A stretch of 64,000 nt of DNA from Lanius collurio (taxonomy: Eukaryota > Chordata > Aves > Passeriformes > Laniidae): positions 6,531,877 to 6,595,876 of the forward strand of contig JACBWW010000017.1 of the NCBI GenBank assembly GCA_020086605.1, written 5' to 3'. The position numbers and the translations under genes are program-made. Positions 14,001-25,428 of the stretch are shown piece after piece; the stretch's first letter is position 1; each line of letters opens with the position of its first letter. Under the pieces are notes generated by a model, which was not told the DNA's origin, made no database searches, and saw nothing but the letters and a program-made list of their open reading frames with translations.

Positions 14001-17000
14001 TGCAGGCACCAGCCCACAGCACAGGCAGCCAAGGCAAGCTTTCCACTACCTCCCTATGACAGAGCTGCAGCCCAACCCCAGCACCAGACTCCACACCAGA
14101 GCAAGGAGTGCAAGAAAAAAAAGACCAGTGGAAAGGCCACTGGCCACAGGAGGTATCAGCAGAGAGGATTACCAGGGAGGAGTATCAGCCCATCTGATAT
14201 TCCTCCAACATTTCCACTGCAAACACCAAAGCATGGAAGGGAGAGGGTGGCAGAGAGCCCCGCTCTTGGCTGTATGCCTAACCTCCTGCAGCCCTCACAT
14301 ACCCCAAATCAGTCCAGACTAGCAGACATTCCCATCATGCTTTAAGAAAATACCCTCCAGCTGTCCAAGGTACCCAGGTGATTTGGGGAACACCTCTGAG
14401 ACCATTTTCCCCAAGGCAGTAACTACAGTAAGCTCCAAGGGCCAGTTACACAAGTCCTGCATGACCTGCCACATTTACTTAAGATGCTATTAGCATGCCT
14501 AAATTAGATTTTCAGTTTGAAACCAATTATATTTATTTGATTTTGTGCCAACGTCTCTGGCTAATTTAAAGGGCACTGCAGCTATGCAGTGTTAATTCTA
14601 CACGATGGAAAGCAGGCTCAAACATCTCCAAACACAGCAATTTTAGTGGAGAAGGCTCATCCTTCCCTTTTAATCACTGTCAGTTGTCTTTATGGTATAT
14701 GCAGCAATGTAAATATCATGCTGGCTGTCATCAGGTATTACCAAAGCTCAAAACACAGCACTGGTACAGTAGCCAAGCCAGTGTTCTCCTTTCTTCCCTC
14801 ACAATCTTTATCTCTGAACTCTGTCTCTCAAATGTAATTGTCAACTGTAGAGGATATTTTATTTGGCTGGGGTTCCACTTTACAGAACAATCTGTCTGCT
14901 TACAGTGCAGATGTTTGATAGTACTGTGGTTATTTTAGGTAAATAAGCTTTTAAGTATCAGATATATCCTCTCTCAAAGGCTATTATCCTTTCTTTTCAG
15001 CAAATATCTTGATCTAGTAAATATTTTCTGTATCTATTAGTCTGTTCAGCACACAAGATTAGCCCATTGGTTAAAAATTACATTCCTTAATCGAGAGTAA
15101 TGAGAACCATCCTGAGCCTTAGGATCTGGACAAATAACTGAGCTGAGGTTGCCAGTTCATCAGGCCTCTCAGCTGTTCAAATAAGATTTGCATTGGTGAG
15201 TCGTTCAACAGGAAAACTGTTCATGCTCAAGATGCTTTTTCCAGTGAAATACAGTTTGCTGCAAGACAATACCAAGGTATTTATTAGCTGTTCATACCAA
15301 GCTATTTGTTAGACAGCAATTGGCATCCTCAATGACTATTTTTACTTTAGTGAAAGGATGGAACTTACTGCTTTCACCCTTCAACTTGCTTGGTGTTCCT
15401 GGGGGAGACCTTATTGCCCTCTAAAACTGCCTGAAAGGAGGCTGTAGCAAGGTGGGAGTCAGTCTCTTCTCCCAGATAACAAGTGACAGGATGAGAAGAA
15501 ATGGCCTCAAGTTGCACCAGAACTGATGCTGGGAGGCTGATACTGGATATTAGAAAAACCTTCACTGAAAGGGTGGTCAGGCATTGGAACAGGCTGCCAG
15601 GAAAGTGGTGGAATCATCACTCAAAGTGTTCAAAAAACTGGATGTGGCACTTGGGGACAGGGTTTAGTGGTGAACACAGTGATGCAGAGTTAATGACTGG
15701 ACTTGATGATCTTAAAGGTATTTTCCAATCTTAATGATCCCATGACTCTACCACTTAATAACTACCTCACATGGTGAGAGACAGAAAGGTTCACAAAGAA
15801 GTGGCCTAGGAAGTGAAGACATATAACACATCAAGTTTCCAAATAACTCCATTTTCATTGGTAGATCTTGAGGAATCACAAACTGGAGACATTTGTATCA
15901 ACATCTTTAAGGTTTGGAGATGGCACAAACTCAAGGTTCAGCTTCCCTGTGTCTCTACAGGGAATTATCTTTGCAGATACAGCCTGAACATAAAGCAAGT
16001 AGTGTAAGAAAACCACTGAGCCTTAGCCACGTGCTATGAAAGACAAGGCATTGTTACTTCCCACTGTTGTGGGAAACCCATTAAGCAGCTGTTTCATCCA
16101 GCGATGACAGGGTCACAGGGAGGTTTGAGTGTTTAATAGAACGTATGTCAGTAATTCCCCCATGTGCCATTTCCAGCATAAGCATTCATTAATTCGGTAT
16201 AGGGATTATACAATTTGGCATCAGGCAGAGTAGGGAACTGAACTCCATGACCCTGGGAGCCCTCACTAGCTCTGTGTCTCAGCAAAATAAGTGACAGGAA
16301 CTTTCCAGTTTTGTCCTGAAAATTGACATCATGAAATACATCCTCGTGGATTTTGCAAGAAAGGTGTTTACTCCACAACAAGAAGCGCTGTCTTTAACTG
16401 ATGAGCTTTCAAGCCATCAAGATAACCTAATATTGTGTTGCCTACCTGGAGATGGAGACAGCCTGAAATTCCCAACTGCAGTTTCAGCTGCCCCACTTTC
16501 CTCAACAAGTATCTCAGCTGAGCCCATAATTTTGTTAAGAAAAATATTTTCTAGGTGCTCTCATCCCACAGCCATTAATGTGTCTCTCACTTTTCAAATA
16601 TCATCATTTTCCAATACCCTCTGCACTGTTTTCATGGCTTCCTTTTCAGAAGAGCTGAAATGAACCCCAGAATCTAGGGAAATGGACTTAAAAACCCCTG
16701 AAGACTGAAAATGAGCAAGGGCCTAACTGGGACTGAACCAAAATTGAAAATGCACAACCTGTCCAATAGTAACTAGGGAGCTTTCATCCAATGTTTAGTA
16801 AACCATCAGTTTTACAAAACATATGTTGAATTGCCCCAAGATGCAATAATCTCACATCCTGCCACAAGTACCTCAGTACAATTCCACATTCACAGATAGT
16901 TTTTTAGACATTTTCCTACTTGACAACACCCCTCCCTCTAATGAACTGCAAAATTTGTCAATTAACTCTGCAATAAGATAAGAGCCAACTTCATTTCTTC

Positions 17001-20000
17001 CACACAATAAGCCACCAGAGGATACAACTGGACAAGCCACATGCTCAGTCAGATCTCACCAGAAGTCAAGTGGGTACTCAAGGTCAAATTTTCCTTCTGC
17101 TGTTTTAACTTAATTCAACTCTGTGGATGGACGAAATGGGAACAGCATCCTCCCACACAGCTTTATTAATAGCAAGGTGCTAGAAATAAAAGTAAAGTTT
17201 GTCCTTAAATTACCAGTCATGACTATAAAACAGTAAAACTCTGGCAAAATCCAAGGAGAATTTACTACAGTAAGAGATGATCACTGAAGTATTTCAATTC
17301 ACACTATTCTTTAACAGCTGCTTGTACCTTTTCTTTACAGAATGAATTTACATAGGCTCATTTCCTGCTCGAAGGAAATATCCTTTGGGGAGAATGCTAT
17401 AAAATCAGTTAGCATGGAACAGTGAAATGACAAAAAACGAGAATATTTTCTCTCCCCTGCCCCAAACTCTCAAGACAAAGTGGTTGGAGCAGAAAACTGA
17501 AATCTGGCAAAAAATTAAAACCTCATTCAGAAAAGCTTTTCTGTATTCACTCACAAATGCATTTTAATTTGACTGAGTTATCAGACTTTGAAGGTGCTGT
17601 TTCACAAGCATGCAGTATAAACTGTATAAAACTGTAAGGGATGGGAGGTGGAAGGAAGATTTGCCTAATATGGTAATTTGGTGAGAAAGTGAATCAGTGC
17701 TCTGGATTTACTCTGTACTTCATTCATGGATGGGATCTGTGAAGTCTTTAAGAGTGGAAGACAGTCATCTCCTACAGACTTCCCAAAGATGTCTCAGAAA
17801 TCCTGGCAAGGCACATTAGACTCTAGTTTGATGGAGGCTGATACATAACCAGCATTTTTTCCAGGATGGAATTTCTCTTAATTACAAGAAAACTTGCATT
17901 AAGCAAAAATTCTGTGTGCAGTGGTGCACACCAGAAAACAATCTTTAAGAACCTTGGGGAGTGGTGAGAGAAAGGACTTGGAAAAAAGCTTTGCTGGTTG
18001 TTGTAGCTGTTGAGTAGTTGTGAAAAGAAGTACTGGATTTTTTGTTTGTGCACTTGTAGCACCACAAATACCTACCTGCATGTACAATGTGACAGGACCA
18101 TCTGATATGGTTAAAACACAGAATATGGAGGCTGTGATGATTAACATGAAAATCCCACTCATGAGCAGTGTTTCAAGGCAAACAACATGCTCAGACAAGT
18201 TAAGGAATCAAATTTAGGGCTGACAGAATCCCACACTAAGTCAGTCCCTTCATTTATGTTCAATCACACAAGGGACACGAGAAATTCTGACTCAGTACCA
18301 TGGACCCAGTCAGGCATCTGTATCCCTGCTGCCATTCAGCTGTAGTTACACCATTTGCTAAAGTGATCTTGTCTTACTCAAGCCAGACAAGTTGGATTTT
18401 GTTCTTAGTCTGGCTCCCTTCATTAGTATACGCGTTATTCTGCCTACCAGAGGTACCCCATCTCTTCTCACACACCAAGAGCTAAGACCTTCTGATTAAG
18501 AGCCTGGACTGCCTGTCAGCCAGGGACCTAACCCTGTCTCCAAGACTTTCCCGTGTGGCTGCCAGGAAGAGAGACAGAGTTTCATGTGTTTTTTAGAAAT
18601 GTCAAGGCTGAACTCCCTTAGGTGAAGTCACAGGAAACTGCAGCAACTTTGAGAGCCAAGTCCTTCATATCTGCATCTCAGTTGTTTGATTCTAAAGGGA
18701 GCACAGGCTAATAGCTCAACTTGTCTGGAAAGCCCCAGCATCCTGACATTTGAAAGATTTTGCAATGCCAAATTCCACTGCTCCAACAGCTATTCTTATA
18801 CACCCACAAAGCCTTCAAGTCTGTCTCTCCCTATTAAGAAAGTTTAATAACACCAAGTTTACAAGCACTCCATTATCATGTCCACAGCTAAATTTACTGC
18901 TGCAGAGATTTACAATGGATATTGTCCACTTTTGGGGAAATCTTCCAAGAAAATTTGACCAAGACACAGTTTGTTGCTACACACTAATACTATTAGCAAT
19001 AAGTGTTATTGCCATCATTTTAAAGAGCTCCAACTTTTATTAAAATATTACATCTCTAGACTCTGGCTTAGTGGGCAAGCTGCTAACACTCAGAAAGAAA
19101 AGAGATGCTGCCAAGTTTAAATAGACAAATGTTCTGGGGAAGAGTTGATTCTCTTCAAGATTTCATCAGCTGCAGAAGCAAGAAGCCTCCCAGGCATGCA
19201 TTTGTCAGGCAGCATGTACACCCCTCAGGTGTGTTCAAGAGCACAGTACAGACACACTTCCCAGCATCAGCCAAGATATTTGCATTAAACTGAAACTATT
19301 TAAATAGATTCTTAAGAAATGGAAGTGTTAAACATTAATCAGTCCAGGTACCTAACAGTACTGGAAGCAACTGCTACACAGAAACCAACCCCAGGAAAGT
19401 GTGAACTACTTCCACATGAAACACCTTGCATGCTGGATTTTTCCTTAATACCCCAGAACAGCTGAAAGCAGCAGGATCGGTCTCTGCTCTCCCCTCAAAC
19501 CAGCAGGCAAGGCTAACAACCATGTATTCTTCCCAGCCAGCCTCCTTCATCACTGCTTGGCTTTGAAAGTCCTCATTCTGCTGCCTTTATCCTGCCATTC
19601 TGCTGCATTTTATCTTCCTTCCTATCGGGGCACAGACAACAGAAGCACTAAACAAAGGCACACGAACAACCCAACACCTCTTGCTTTCACCTCCTCAGGG
19701 GTGAAAAGCAACTCATTTCAGCTCTAATTCTAGCAGGGCAATGGTGTCAAAGGTCTTAAAGAAACAAGATGTGTCAAGCGTCCAAAGGAAAGGTAGCCTG
19801 GATGCAGGAGTAGCTTGGCTATTCTGTTGCACTCAGGATCACACAAGACATATTTGTCTACATCCAAGCAGCTGAGAAACTGGTAATGAGCATCTCCCAC
19901 TTCAATGCTCAAGCAGACCAAGTACTATGAACAACCACTCACATTTTTTTAATTTGTCTACATTTGCCCAAAGTCAATTTAATATAAATTTTAACATAAT

Positions 20001-23000
20001 ATAAAACAACTAAGGCTTTTCCACCAACTTTATGTGGAAAAAATGAGCACACAAAGCAAGTCTTCAAATGAATTAACCAGCCTGAATACTGGGAATACAG
20101 TGTAGGAATCAATTTTGCTCAGCAAAGCTGGGGGGGGAAGGAGTGGGAATCCACAAGGAAATGCTAAAACAAAACATATGGCACCAAGACTGAATCCTAA
20201 ACTGAATCCATTTGGAGCTCAGGCAGTTATATTTTGTACAGTGTAACATTTTTCTTGAATGGGTTTTAAATAACCAGGCGTGTGAAACTGGCTGCAGCCA
20301 GCACACAGGCACCAAAGCTAGCAATGAACACCACGCTCCAAAGGAAAAAAAACAACCCCTAAAGTTATCATTGGACAAGAACTTCCCATTTCAGCCTGGT
20401 TTTCACATCCAAAGACCCCAATCGTTTCTGGTCAGCACCTCCAGGCTGCTCTTTTTCAATGGCAGTGATTTCTCAGCACATGAGACTTCTTCAGAAGCAC
20501 CAGACAGATGACCACAGATACTTTGATAAAATTTGGGAGAGTAGAAATCTTAATTCTAAGAAGTTCCTCTGTACCTGTGAAAAAAAATTTCTCCCACACA
20601 AGGCTAGGATGAACACAGATAGAAATCTAAATATTCAGCTCCAAAAGATCAACATGTTCAAAGGCAAAGCCCAACTCCAAAGCTATTCGAACCACAGTCA
20701 TTAAAAAAACTAATCATTCCTTAAATGGTGACTTCAATTTTCAATTTAGGCTTGATTTCTGATGGGATAAGAAACTCCCACCACATCTGTTCATGCAGCC
20801 TGCACTGTCTTCATTGCTGCGAAGGAATCTGTCAGGGGAGAGAGGGCACAGGAACAGAGCATGGGAGCATTCCCACCACTAATTTATCTCCTGTTTCTGG
20901 CACGGGCTGTTTGCAGCAAAGGGGATGCTCCTAAATCAAACAGCCACAGTCAGCACTGCTCTCATCTTTCCAAAAAAGTAGCAAAATGAGAATGACCCAG
21001 TTCCAACCAACTTCACTCCTGCTACCAGCATTTCCAAGACGAATTGCGAGATCCAGGGGAACCCGCTTGTGTGAGTATCTGATCAGCACAAGCAGCATGA
21101 GGTCGAATTTTTTTCAGGCTTCAAAAAGAAGACTGCAGTAATTTATATGCAATCCACGCTTGGAAGACCAACCACCTTCACAACCATCACCACAGCACAG
21201 ACTGTATTCTGCTTTTTACATAAAAATTGCAGTGTCTCCAAAGGCCCTATTCACCTGCAGAACGCTCACTACTCTGGAGGTACATTTCACTGAAATGCTT
21301 TATAAATTGCTTCCTCTACCCCACCTGCACTTTATCCTTTTTTAAAATGAAATTAGGTTCTCATCTGATCAAAGTTCCTTGATTCAGCATACTGGAAGTT
21401 ATTTAAGCCTAAAGAGGCTACTCAGCAGTTATTAACACTAACCAAGCATAATCAACATGGATATTAATCCATACCTTTTTAATGAGTCATCCCCAGTGCT
21501 GAGTAATCCTTTTTCACTTACATATAGTACTAGCCAGAATCAGGGGGGCAGTTTTACAGTACAGGTTCTCTTTGCAGGTAGGAAATTGCTTTTTCTGTTC
21601 CTGTACCTGAGTGATATGGAACCATCCACATCCAATAAAAGCCACATATGGCTGTTTTCAGGCAAAACCAGTACAAATTAAAGAATCAGACTACAAATGG
21701 ATTTCCATTATTCCATGTGAAGAAATGGCTGAGCTGGAAATCTCAAAATTTACTCTAAACTTTAAGAGTAACGTTTTTCTTTCATCAGGAAACTAGTTAA
21801 ATCCTTTAAAAGCACCAGTGCAAGGTTCATCTCTTTCCACACCAGAATGTGTCTTTGTTCTGTAATGAAGGACCTTTACAGCTCTTCAGTTAAAAAGAGA
21901 ACTCAACCAAAAACAAAAAACCAACAACAACAAAAAAAAACCCCAACCAAAAACCCTTGAGGTTTACAGGAGACATGAAGCAGGAGGCAAGGCAGACCAG
22001 CTCAGTTAACACAGTGACATTTTGTCCCACAAATCATATACGTGCTAGGAAACTTGCGTCACATCTCCATCCAGGCCGCTGGCAGACACACCAGTGTTTG
22101 AAATGAGTAAAGGGGGGGCGGGGGACAGGAAAGTTAAAAAGAGAAACCATATGTTTGCAATATACACATCTCAGTGTACACTCCATCACATGCCAAAATG
22201 CCAACACAAGCTTTCAGTGAGCAGGCAACATCCAGAAACTCAGTTTGCAGGGGGACAGGAATAAGATACAGAAGAAATTAAACACTTTTTCCAGATTTCT
22301 CCCCAAGTTGTGTCACATAACATGAGACAACACGTCTGTGCTCCTCCTCACACTCTGAGGCTGTGGGATGAAGATCTCCAGCAGCAAATTCTCCCAAGAG
22401 TACAAGTGTACACTCTCTTTTGTTCCCATCCCACTCTGCTCCCCAGTTACAAAGAGGTATTTGCTCCTATACTTGATTACTCAGGTCCAAATCCTTGCTT
22501 TGTGCCACCACAAAGCATCCCTTTCCCGGTTCTCAAAAGAAAAGGAAGTATTTCCTACACAGAGAAATGCAGTTCTCTTTCCCCAGGAAATGGGTGGCAT
22601 GTTCTCCCCCTTCCACCCCACACCTGTATCTCCTGCTCCTCAGGGAGGCTGCATATCCTCCTCCCCAGGGCACATTTTCCAGGAGATTTAAAGGGCTGGT
22701 CTGTAGGATTACATCTTCCCTATCTTTACAGGCAGTTGGTCTCCTTGCTCAAGTACTGCTGCTCCCTCTGAGCCGAGGGAGAGGACAAAGCCTGATCCCA
22801 CAGAGCAACAGGGATTTCCAGAAGGATTTCCCCCACTCCACAGCTTTAGTTCCTTCCTACTTTTAAACAATGCTAAGAATTTAATCTCTTGAAACAGCAC
22901 TTTCACAGACTCTCCCGCCTTCAACAGAAAACAAGCCTCCCGAAGATGTAGAGATGGAAAGCCTGGGCATGACAGTGCTACGTCATTTAGAAACTTCAAA

Positions 23001-24255
23001 TGAAAGCACTCCACAAAGATTACTCAAAGAATTAACCTTCTTCCTAAAACCCTTTGGCCAGGAGCCACCTCCTGCTTCATTCCTTACCTCCGGAGGGTGA
23101 GACGGGAGGCACTGACCTTAGAGTCACCTGTGGCACCACCTCTGATGTGTCACACACTCACCCTAGAGCAATATATCCCTCAAACACACCCCAACAAAAT
23201 GGTCGAGATAGCCAATAAATCAGTACAGCGGGAGGCCTCTGGCAACTGGGCAGTTTAAAGGTAAGAGAGACTGAAGAAGGAAAAAAAAATCGTTTAACGG
23301 AGAGAGCAAGGGCTGGGGCCTCGAGCTAAGGACAATGAATGAAAATGCACGGCAGCAGCAAAATTCCAGGATAAAAGGCTCGTTCGGCGGCTGTACCAAA
23401 CCCTCCGTGCAGGGACCAAAGCAGCGCGGGGCTCCGAAACTGCTGAGAGGTGCGATGGCCCCAAAACGAACGGGGGGTGCCCCAGAAAGAGAAAGCCCAC
23501 GCAAGCTCTGGAGTTCACTCCCGCTTACCACCGCACATCCCAGACCACACCGTGATGGGAAGAAAGGCCCCCGGAAAGCGGACCCCGTCCCACTCACCCC
23601 GACAGGAGGAGACACAGACCCTGCCCAGAGGAGCGGGCAGAGGCCAAGGACGAGCCCCCTACCAGGGCGACCACCGCAATCCTCTCCTGGGATGGGGCAG
23701 ACCCACATCACCTTCCGTTGGCCCCACAATACAGATGAGGGGAGGCAGCAGCCTCAGCAGGGGGATCACACAGACCCTCACGCCCCTCAGAGTTCCCCGC
23801 AAGGCGGTGGAACGGATCCTCTCACATCCTTCCTACATATGTGGCTGGAGAAGGGGATATGGGGGGGAGGGGGGTGGTCACATAGTCCCAGTCCGTGATG
23901 GGGTGTGAGCGACGGGACCCCTCCCAGACCCTCACAACCATCACAGCGGGAGGACAGACTCCCCTCAGCTGAGGGGTCCCCCAGACCATCACACAGTTCA
24001 GTGTGTGGGAACGGATCCTCTCACACCCTGGCATGGCTGAGGGAAGGGACAGCCACACAGTCCCACTCCGCTGCGGGGTGTGTGACAGGATCCCCCTCAG
24101 CTGAGGGGCGTCGGACCCCCCCTTCCCTCACACCCCCACATTCGAGGGGCCCCCTGCACCCCCCCAAACCCCGATGACCGCTCACCGATGACCTCCTGCA
24201 GCTCGTAGTCATCCTTGTTGATGGACCAGGGCAGCGCGCTGGACTCTTCGGCCAT
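1..24255 (-). CDS. OXSR1: OXSR1 (oxidative stress responsive kinase 1), 5' part of gene: coding exons 1 and 2 only
   Basis: OXSR1 (OSR1) is a Ste20/GCK-VI serine/threonine kinase that is activated by WNK kinases and phosphorylates SLC12 cation-chloride cotransporters in the cytoplasm. Two coding exons are visible, join(24255..24186, 5133..5021), giving residues 1-61. They hold the N-terminal [10 protein letters not shown] segment, the glycine-rich loop ([10 protein letters not shown], residues about 22-31) and the ATP-binding lysine in VAIK (Lys46). The match to the vertebrate protein as I remember it is near identical (human begins MSEDSSALPW). Exon 1 ends in phase 1 and exon 2 in phase 0; both junctions obey GT/AG. 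The rest of the kinase domain and the C-terminal CCT (RFxV-binding) domain must lie left of position 1. The closest alternative is the paralogue STK39/SPAK, but that has a long Ala/Pro-rich N-terminus that is absent here. MYD88 lies upstream on the same strand, as in human. Confidence 0.96.
3903..3978. repeat. 38-bp direct tandem duplication in OXSR1 intron 2
   Basis: Two head-to-tail copies, 3,903-3,940 and 3,941-3,978, each begin TCAGGTGATTTGCTGAAGAT and end in TACAAATGTAGAAGT plus one base. They differ at one internal base (ATTG versus ATTT before TACAAA) and at the last base. The near identity suggests a recent replication-slippage or repair duplication. No function is apparent. Confidence 0.93.
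5021..5133 (-). CDS. OXSR1: OXSR1 coding exon 2 (glycine loop and ATP-binding lysine)
   Basis: This 113-nt exon has an acceptor CCCTCAG|GG and a donor CTCCTG|GTATGC. It completes Gly24 and continues [16 protein letters not shown], then [12 protein letters not shown], ending in SMDELL. It contains the catalytic-lysine motif VAIK. The reading frame is exact with exon 1 (70 + 113 = 183 nt, 61 codons). The next exon is expected to start KEIQAMS and is not in the window. Confidence 0.96.
10090..10420 (-). mobile_element. CR1 LINE 3' fragment
   Basis: Read on the minus strand, this is a diverged CR1 3' end. The low-coordinate boundary carries the typical terminal GGAGGTTCCTTCAAACCT-like motif, preceded by the 'GATTTGATCCTGCTTTCAGC' type of block. 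Its 5' end is lost, and the match fades beyond about 10.3 kb, so that boundary is approximate. It is in the sense orientation relative to OXSR1. Confidence 0.7.
15395..15755 (+). mobile_element. CR1 LINE 3' fragment
   Basis: Characteristic CR1 blocks appear in order: ATTGCCCTCTAAAACTGCCT, a CTTCTCCCAGATAACAAGTG block, a TTCACTGAAAGGGTGGTCAG block, GATGTGGCACTTGGGGACA, and a terminal GACTTGATGATCTTAAAGGT block ending near CCATGACTCTA. The element is 5'-truncated and antisense to OXSR1. It has no coding capacity. Confidence 0.88.
21900..21960. repeat. A/C-rich low-complexity tract
   Basis: This tract consists of runs of A interrupted by CC and CAA triplets (CAACAACAAC type). It could be a decayed poly-A tail of a retroelement, but no element could be recognised next to it. 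Confidence 0.75.
23700..24180. repeat. GC-rich degenerate minisatellite-like region with two perfect 16-bp palindromes
   Basis: The sequence is built from diverged copies of shared words. GGAACGGATCCTCTCACA occurs at 23,809-23,826 and 24,008-24,025. The perfect palindrome CCCCTCAGCTGAGGGG occurs at 23,961-23,976 and 24,093-24,108. Variants of CAGACCCTCACA and GGGGTGTGTGA recur between them. No single clean period is visible. It lies immediately inside OXSR1 intron 1, in the CpG island. Confidence 0.7.
24186..24255 (-). CDS. OXSR1: OXSR1 coding exon 1
   Basis: This 70-nt exon runs from an ATG at 24,255 in a GC-rich context (GGCCATGGCC) to a donor reading CG|GTGAG. It encodes [10 protein letters not shown] followed by [13 protein letters not shown] and the first base of a Gly codon. 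The ATG is chosen because it reproduces the family's N-terminus exactly and lies inside a CpG island. Substitutions from human are conservative (SED to AEE, R to K). Confidence 0.95.
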
Positions 24256-24511
24256 GGCCGCGCCGCGCCCGCCGCCCTCCGCGCCGCGAGGGGGAGCGTC
24301 CCCGAGGAGCGAGGGAGCGGAGAGGAGGCGCTGCGGTGTCCTGGCTCTCCCCGAACCCCAGCCAAGCCCGAGCCCCCTCCTCCTCCGCCTCCTCCTCTCC
24401 CGCCGCTACCGCCGGCCCAACTCCGGCCGCCGCCACCTCCTGCACCTGCCCATGCCCGGAGCGCCTCACGTCACCCGCGCGCGCCCCGCCCGCCACGGCG
24501 GGGCGCCGCCC

Positions 24512-24523
24512 GCCGCCATCTTG
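24512..24523 (-). promoter_or_regulatory. YY1-type site, sense to OXSR1
   Basis: The minus strand reads CAAGATGGCGGC, matching the AAGATGGCGGC core of the YY1 consensus, about 257 bp upstream of the OXSR1 ATG. In housekeeping promoters such sites usually sit at or just after the transcription start, so it may mark the OXSR1 start. That role is inferred. Confidence 0.65.
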
Positions 24524-24680
24524 AGCGTGGCTCGGCGAGTCCTTGCCCGCCGCCACACGGCGACTTTGCCACGGTTTGCTCGGTTATCACCACCAGCCTC
24601 AGGGGACGGGCCAGTAAGGGGGGATTCCAAAGAGAAGGGCGGAGGAGGAGTCCTTAAGGAAAGGGCGGGGATGCCACACA

Positions 24681-24692
24681 CAAGATGGCGGC
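24681..24692 (+). promoter_or_regulatory. YY1-type site, opposite orientation
   Basis: The plus strand reads CAAGATGGCGGC, the same 12-mer as the site at 24,512-24,523 but inverted, 157 bp away. It could mark a divergent plus-strand start. Confidence 0.6.
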
Positions 24693-24761
24693 TGTGAACA
24701 CCGTTCCGCCCTCAGGCTCAGGGCGGGAGCGGGTGCCGGTTTGAGAGCAGTGAGGGCAACG

Positions 24762-24814
24762 ATTGGCTGCTTGCTGCCAGATCCGCTGCTTCCATTGGTC
24801 GAGAGGCTGCCAAT
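24762..24814. promoter_or_regulatory. Cluster of three CCAAT boxes (NF-Y type)
   Basis: ATTGG occurs at 24,762-24,766 (GATTGGCTG) and 24,794-24,798 (CCATTGGTC), and CCAAT at 24,810-24,814 (GCCAATCA). Two are in one orientation and one in the other within 53 bp. Multiple spaced CCAAT boxes in a CpG-island promoter are a usual NF-Y arrangement. Confidence 0.65.
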
Positions 24815-25254
24815 CATGTGCGGGCCTTTCCCGGGTCCCTGCGCCCGCGGGGCTGGGCCTGATCCTGCCGTGAGGGGATCCGGAGCCTGCGGGCGGGAGC
24901 GAAGCCTGGCCCAGGCGCTCCGGGGATGCACATTCCGTGTTTAAAAATAGTGTGTGGGTGTGAGGGATCAGGAGGCCTGGTATTCCCTCAGCCCCCGAGG
25001 ACGGGCAATTCTCCTCTCCATACTGCAGTTCTATCGTTCGTGGATATATCCAACAGCCTCATGGAGATGTCCTGCACGCTCACCCTGTGGTTTAAGGCTT
25101 TGCACCCAGAGCTTTTTTATCTGGATGCATTCAGATACATGTAGTGGTCATCGAGGAAAACAAATTGAAATTAAAAAGAGTGAGGAATACAGGGCTGAGT
25201 GGCACCATGGACCCACAAAGTCTGATGTCTCTGTCTAATGTATATACATTTAAA

Positions 25255-25428
25255 TTGTTGGTAGTTTGAGGGTTTTATTTTTCCACCAACATAAAAAGAC
25301 ATAAAACAGCATCTCACTATTACAATGCAGGACAGTAACCATCAGGAGAATCGACTTGGAATCTCAGTATCAGGTTTCATCCTTCTTTGGTGGTCACTGT
25401 TCTTCTTGTGGCTTGATGTCAGGCCCTT
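25255..25428 (-). other. Possible terminal exon of an unidentified minus-strand transcript (weak)
   Basis: On the minus strand an acceptor-like TTTGACCCGCAG is followed at 25,428 by two bases and ten codons (GPDIKPQEEQ), then a TGA at 25,396-25,394. About 115 nt later there is an AATAAA (25,279-25,274). This is the layout of a short terminal exon with a compact 3' UTR. The polypyrimidine tract is poor, no upstream exon was found and the peptide was not recognised, so it may be chance. Confidence 0.15.

Larger units (their letters stand above)
5134..24185 (-). other. OXSR1: OXSR1 intron 1 (19.05 kb), non-coding
   Basis: A single long first intron separates the 70-nt first coding exon from exon 2. 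It contains two CR1 fragments (about 10.1-10.4 kb and 15.4-15.75 kb), an A/C-rich low-complexity tract at about 21.9 kb, and the intronic half of the OXSR1 CpG island with a degenerate GC-rich repeat at 23.7-24.18 kb. I found no internal exon with family-level similarity. ORFs of up to 187 codons occur here but resemble no known family. Confidence 0.85.
23300..24950. promoter_or_regulatory. OXSR1: OXSR1 CpG-island promoter, possibly bidirectional
   Basis: This region is rich in CpG and GC boxes (for example GGGCGGG near 24,663 and 24,721) around the first coding exon. Upstream of the ATG there are two 12-bp YY1-type sites in opposite orientation (24,512-24,523 and 24,681-24,692) and a cluster of CCAAT/ATTGG boxes (24,762-24,766, 24,794-24,798, 24,810-24,814). 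No TATA box is evident. This architecture is typical of TATA-less housekeeping promoters, which often fire in both directions. The transcription start is not determined. Confidence 0.75.

Noticed and set aside
23335..23898. 187-codon plus-strand ORF in the OXSR1 CpG island, with overlapping ORFs in other frames
   Set aside because: GC-rich DNA is depleted of stop codons; the product is Pro/Arg/Gly-rich and overlaps a degenerate repeat.
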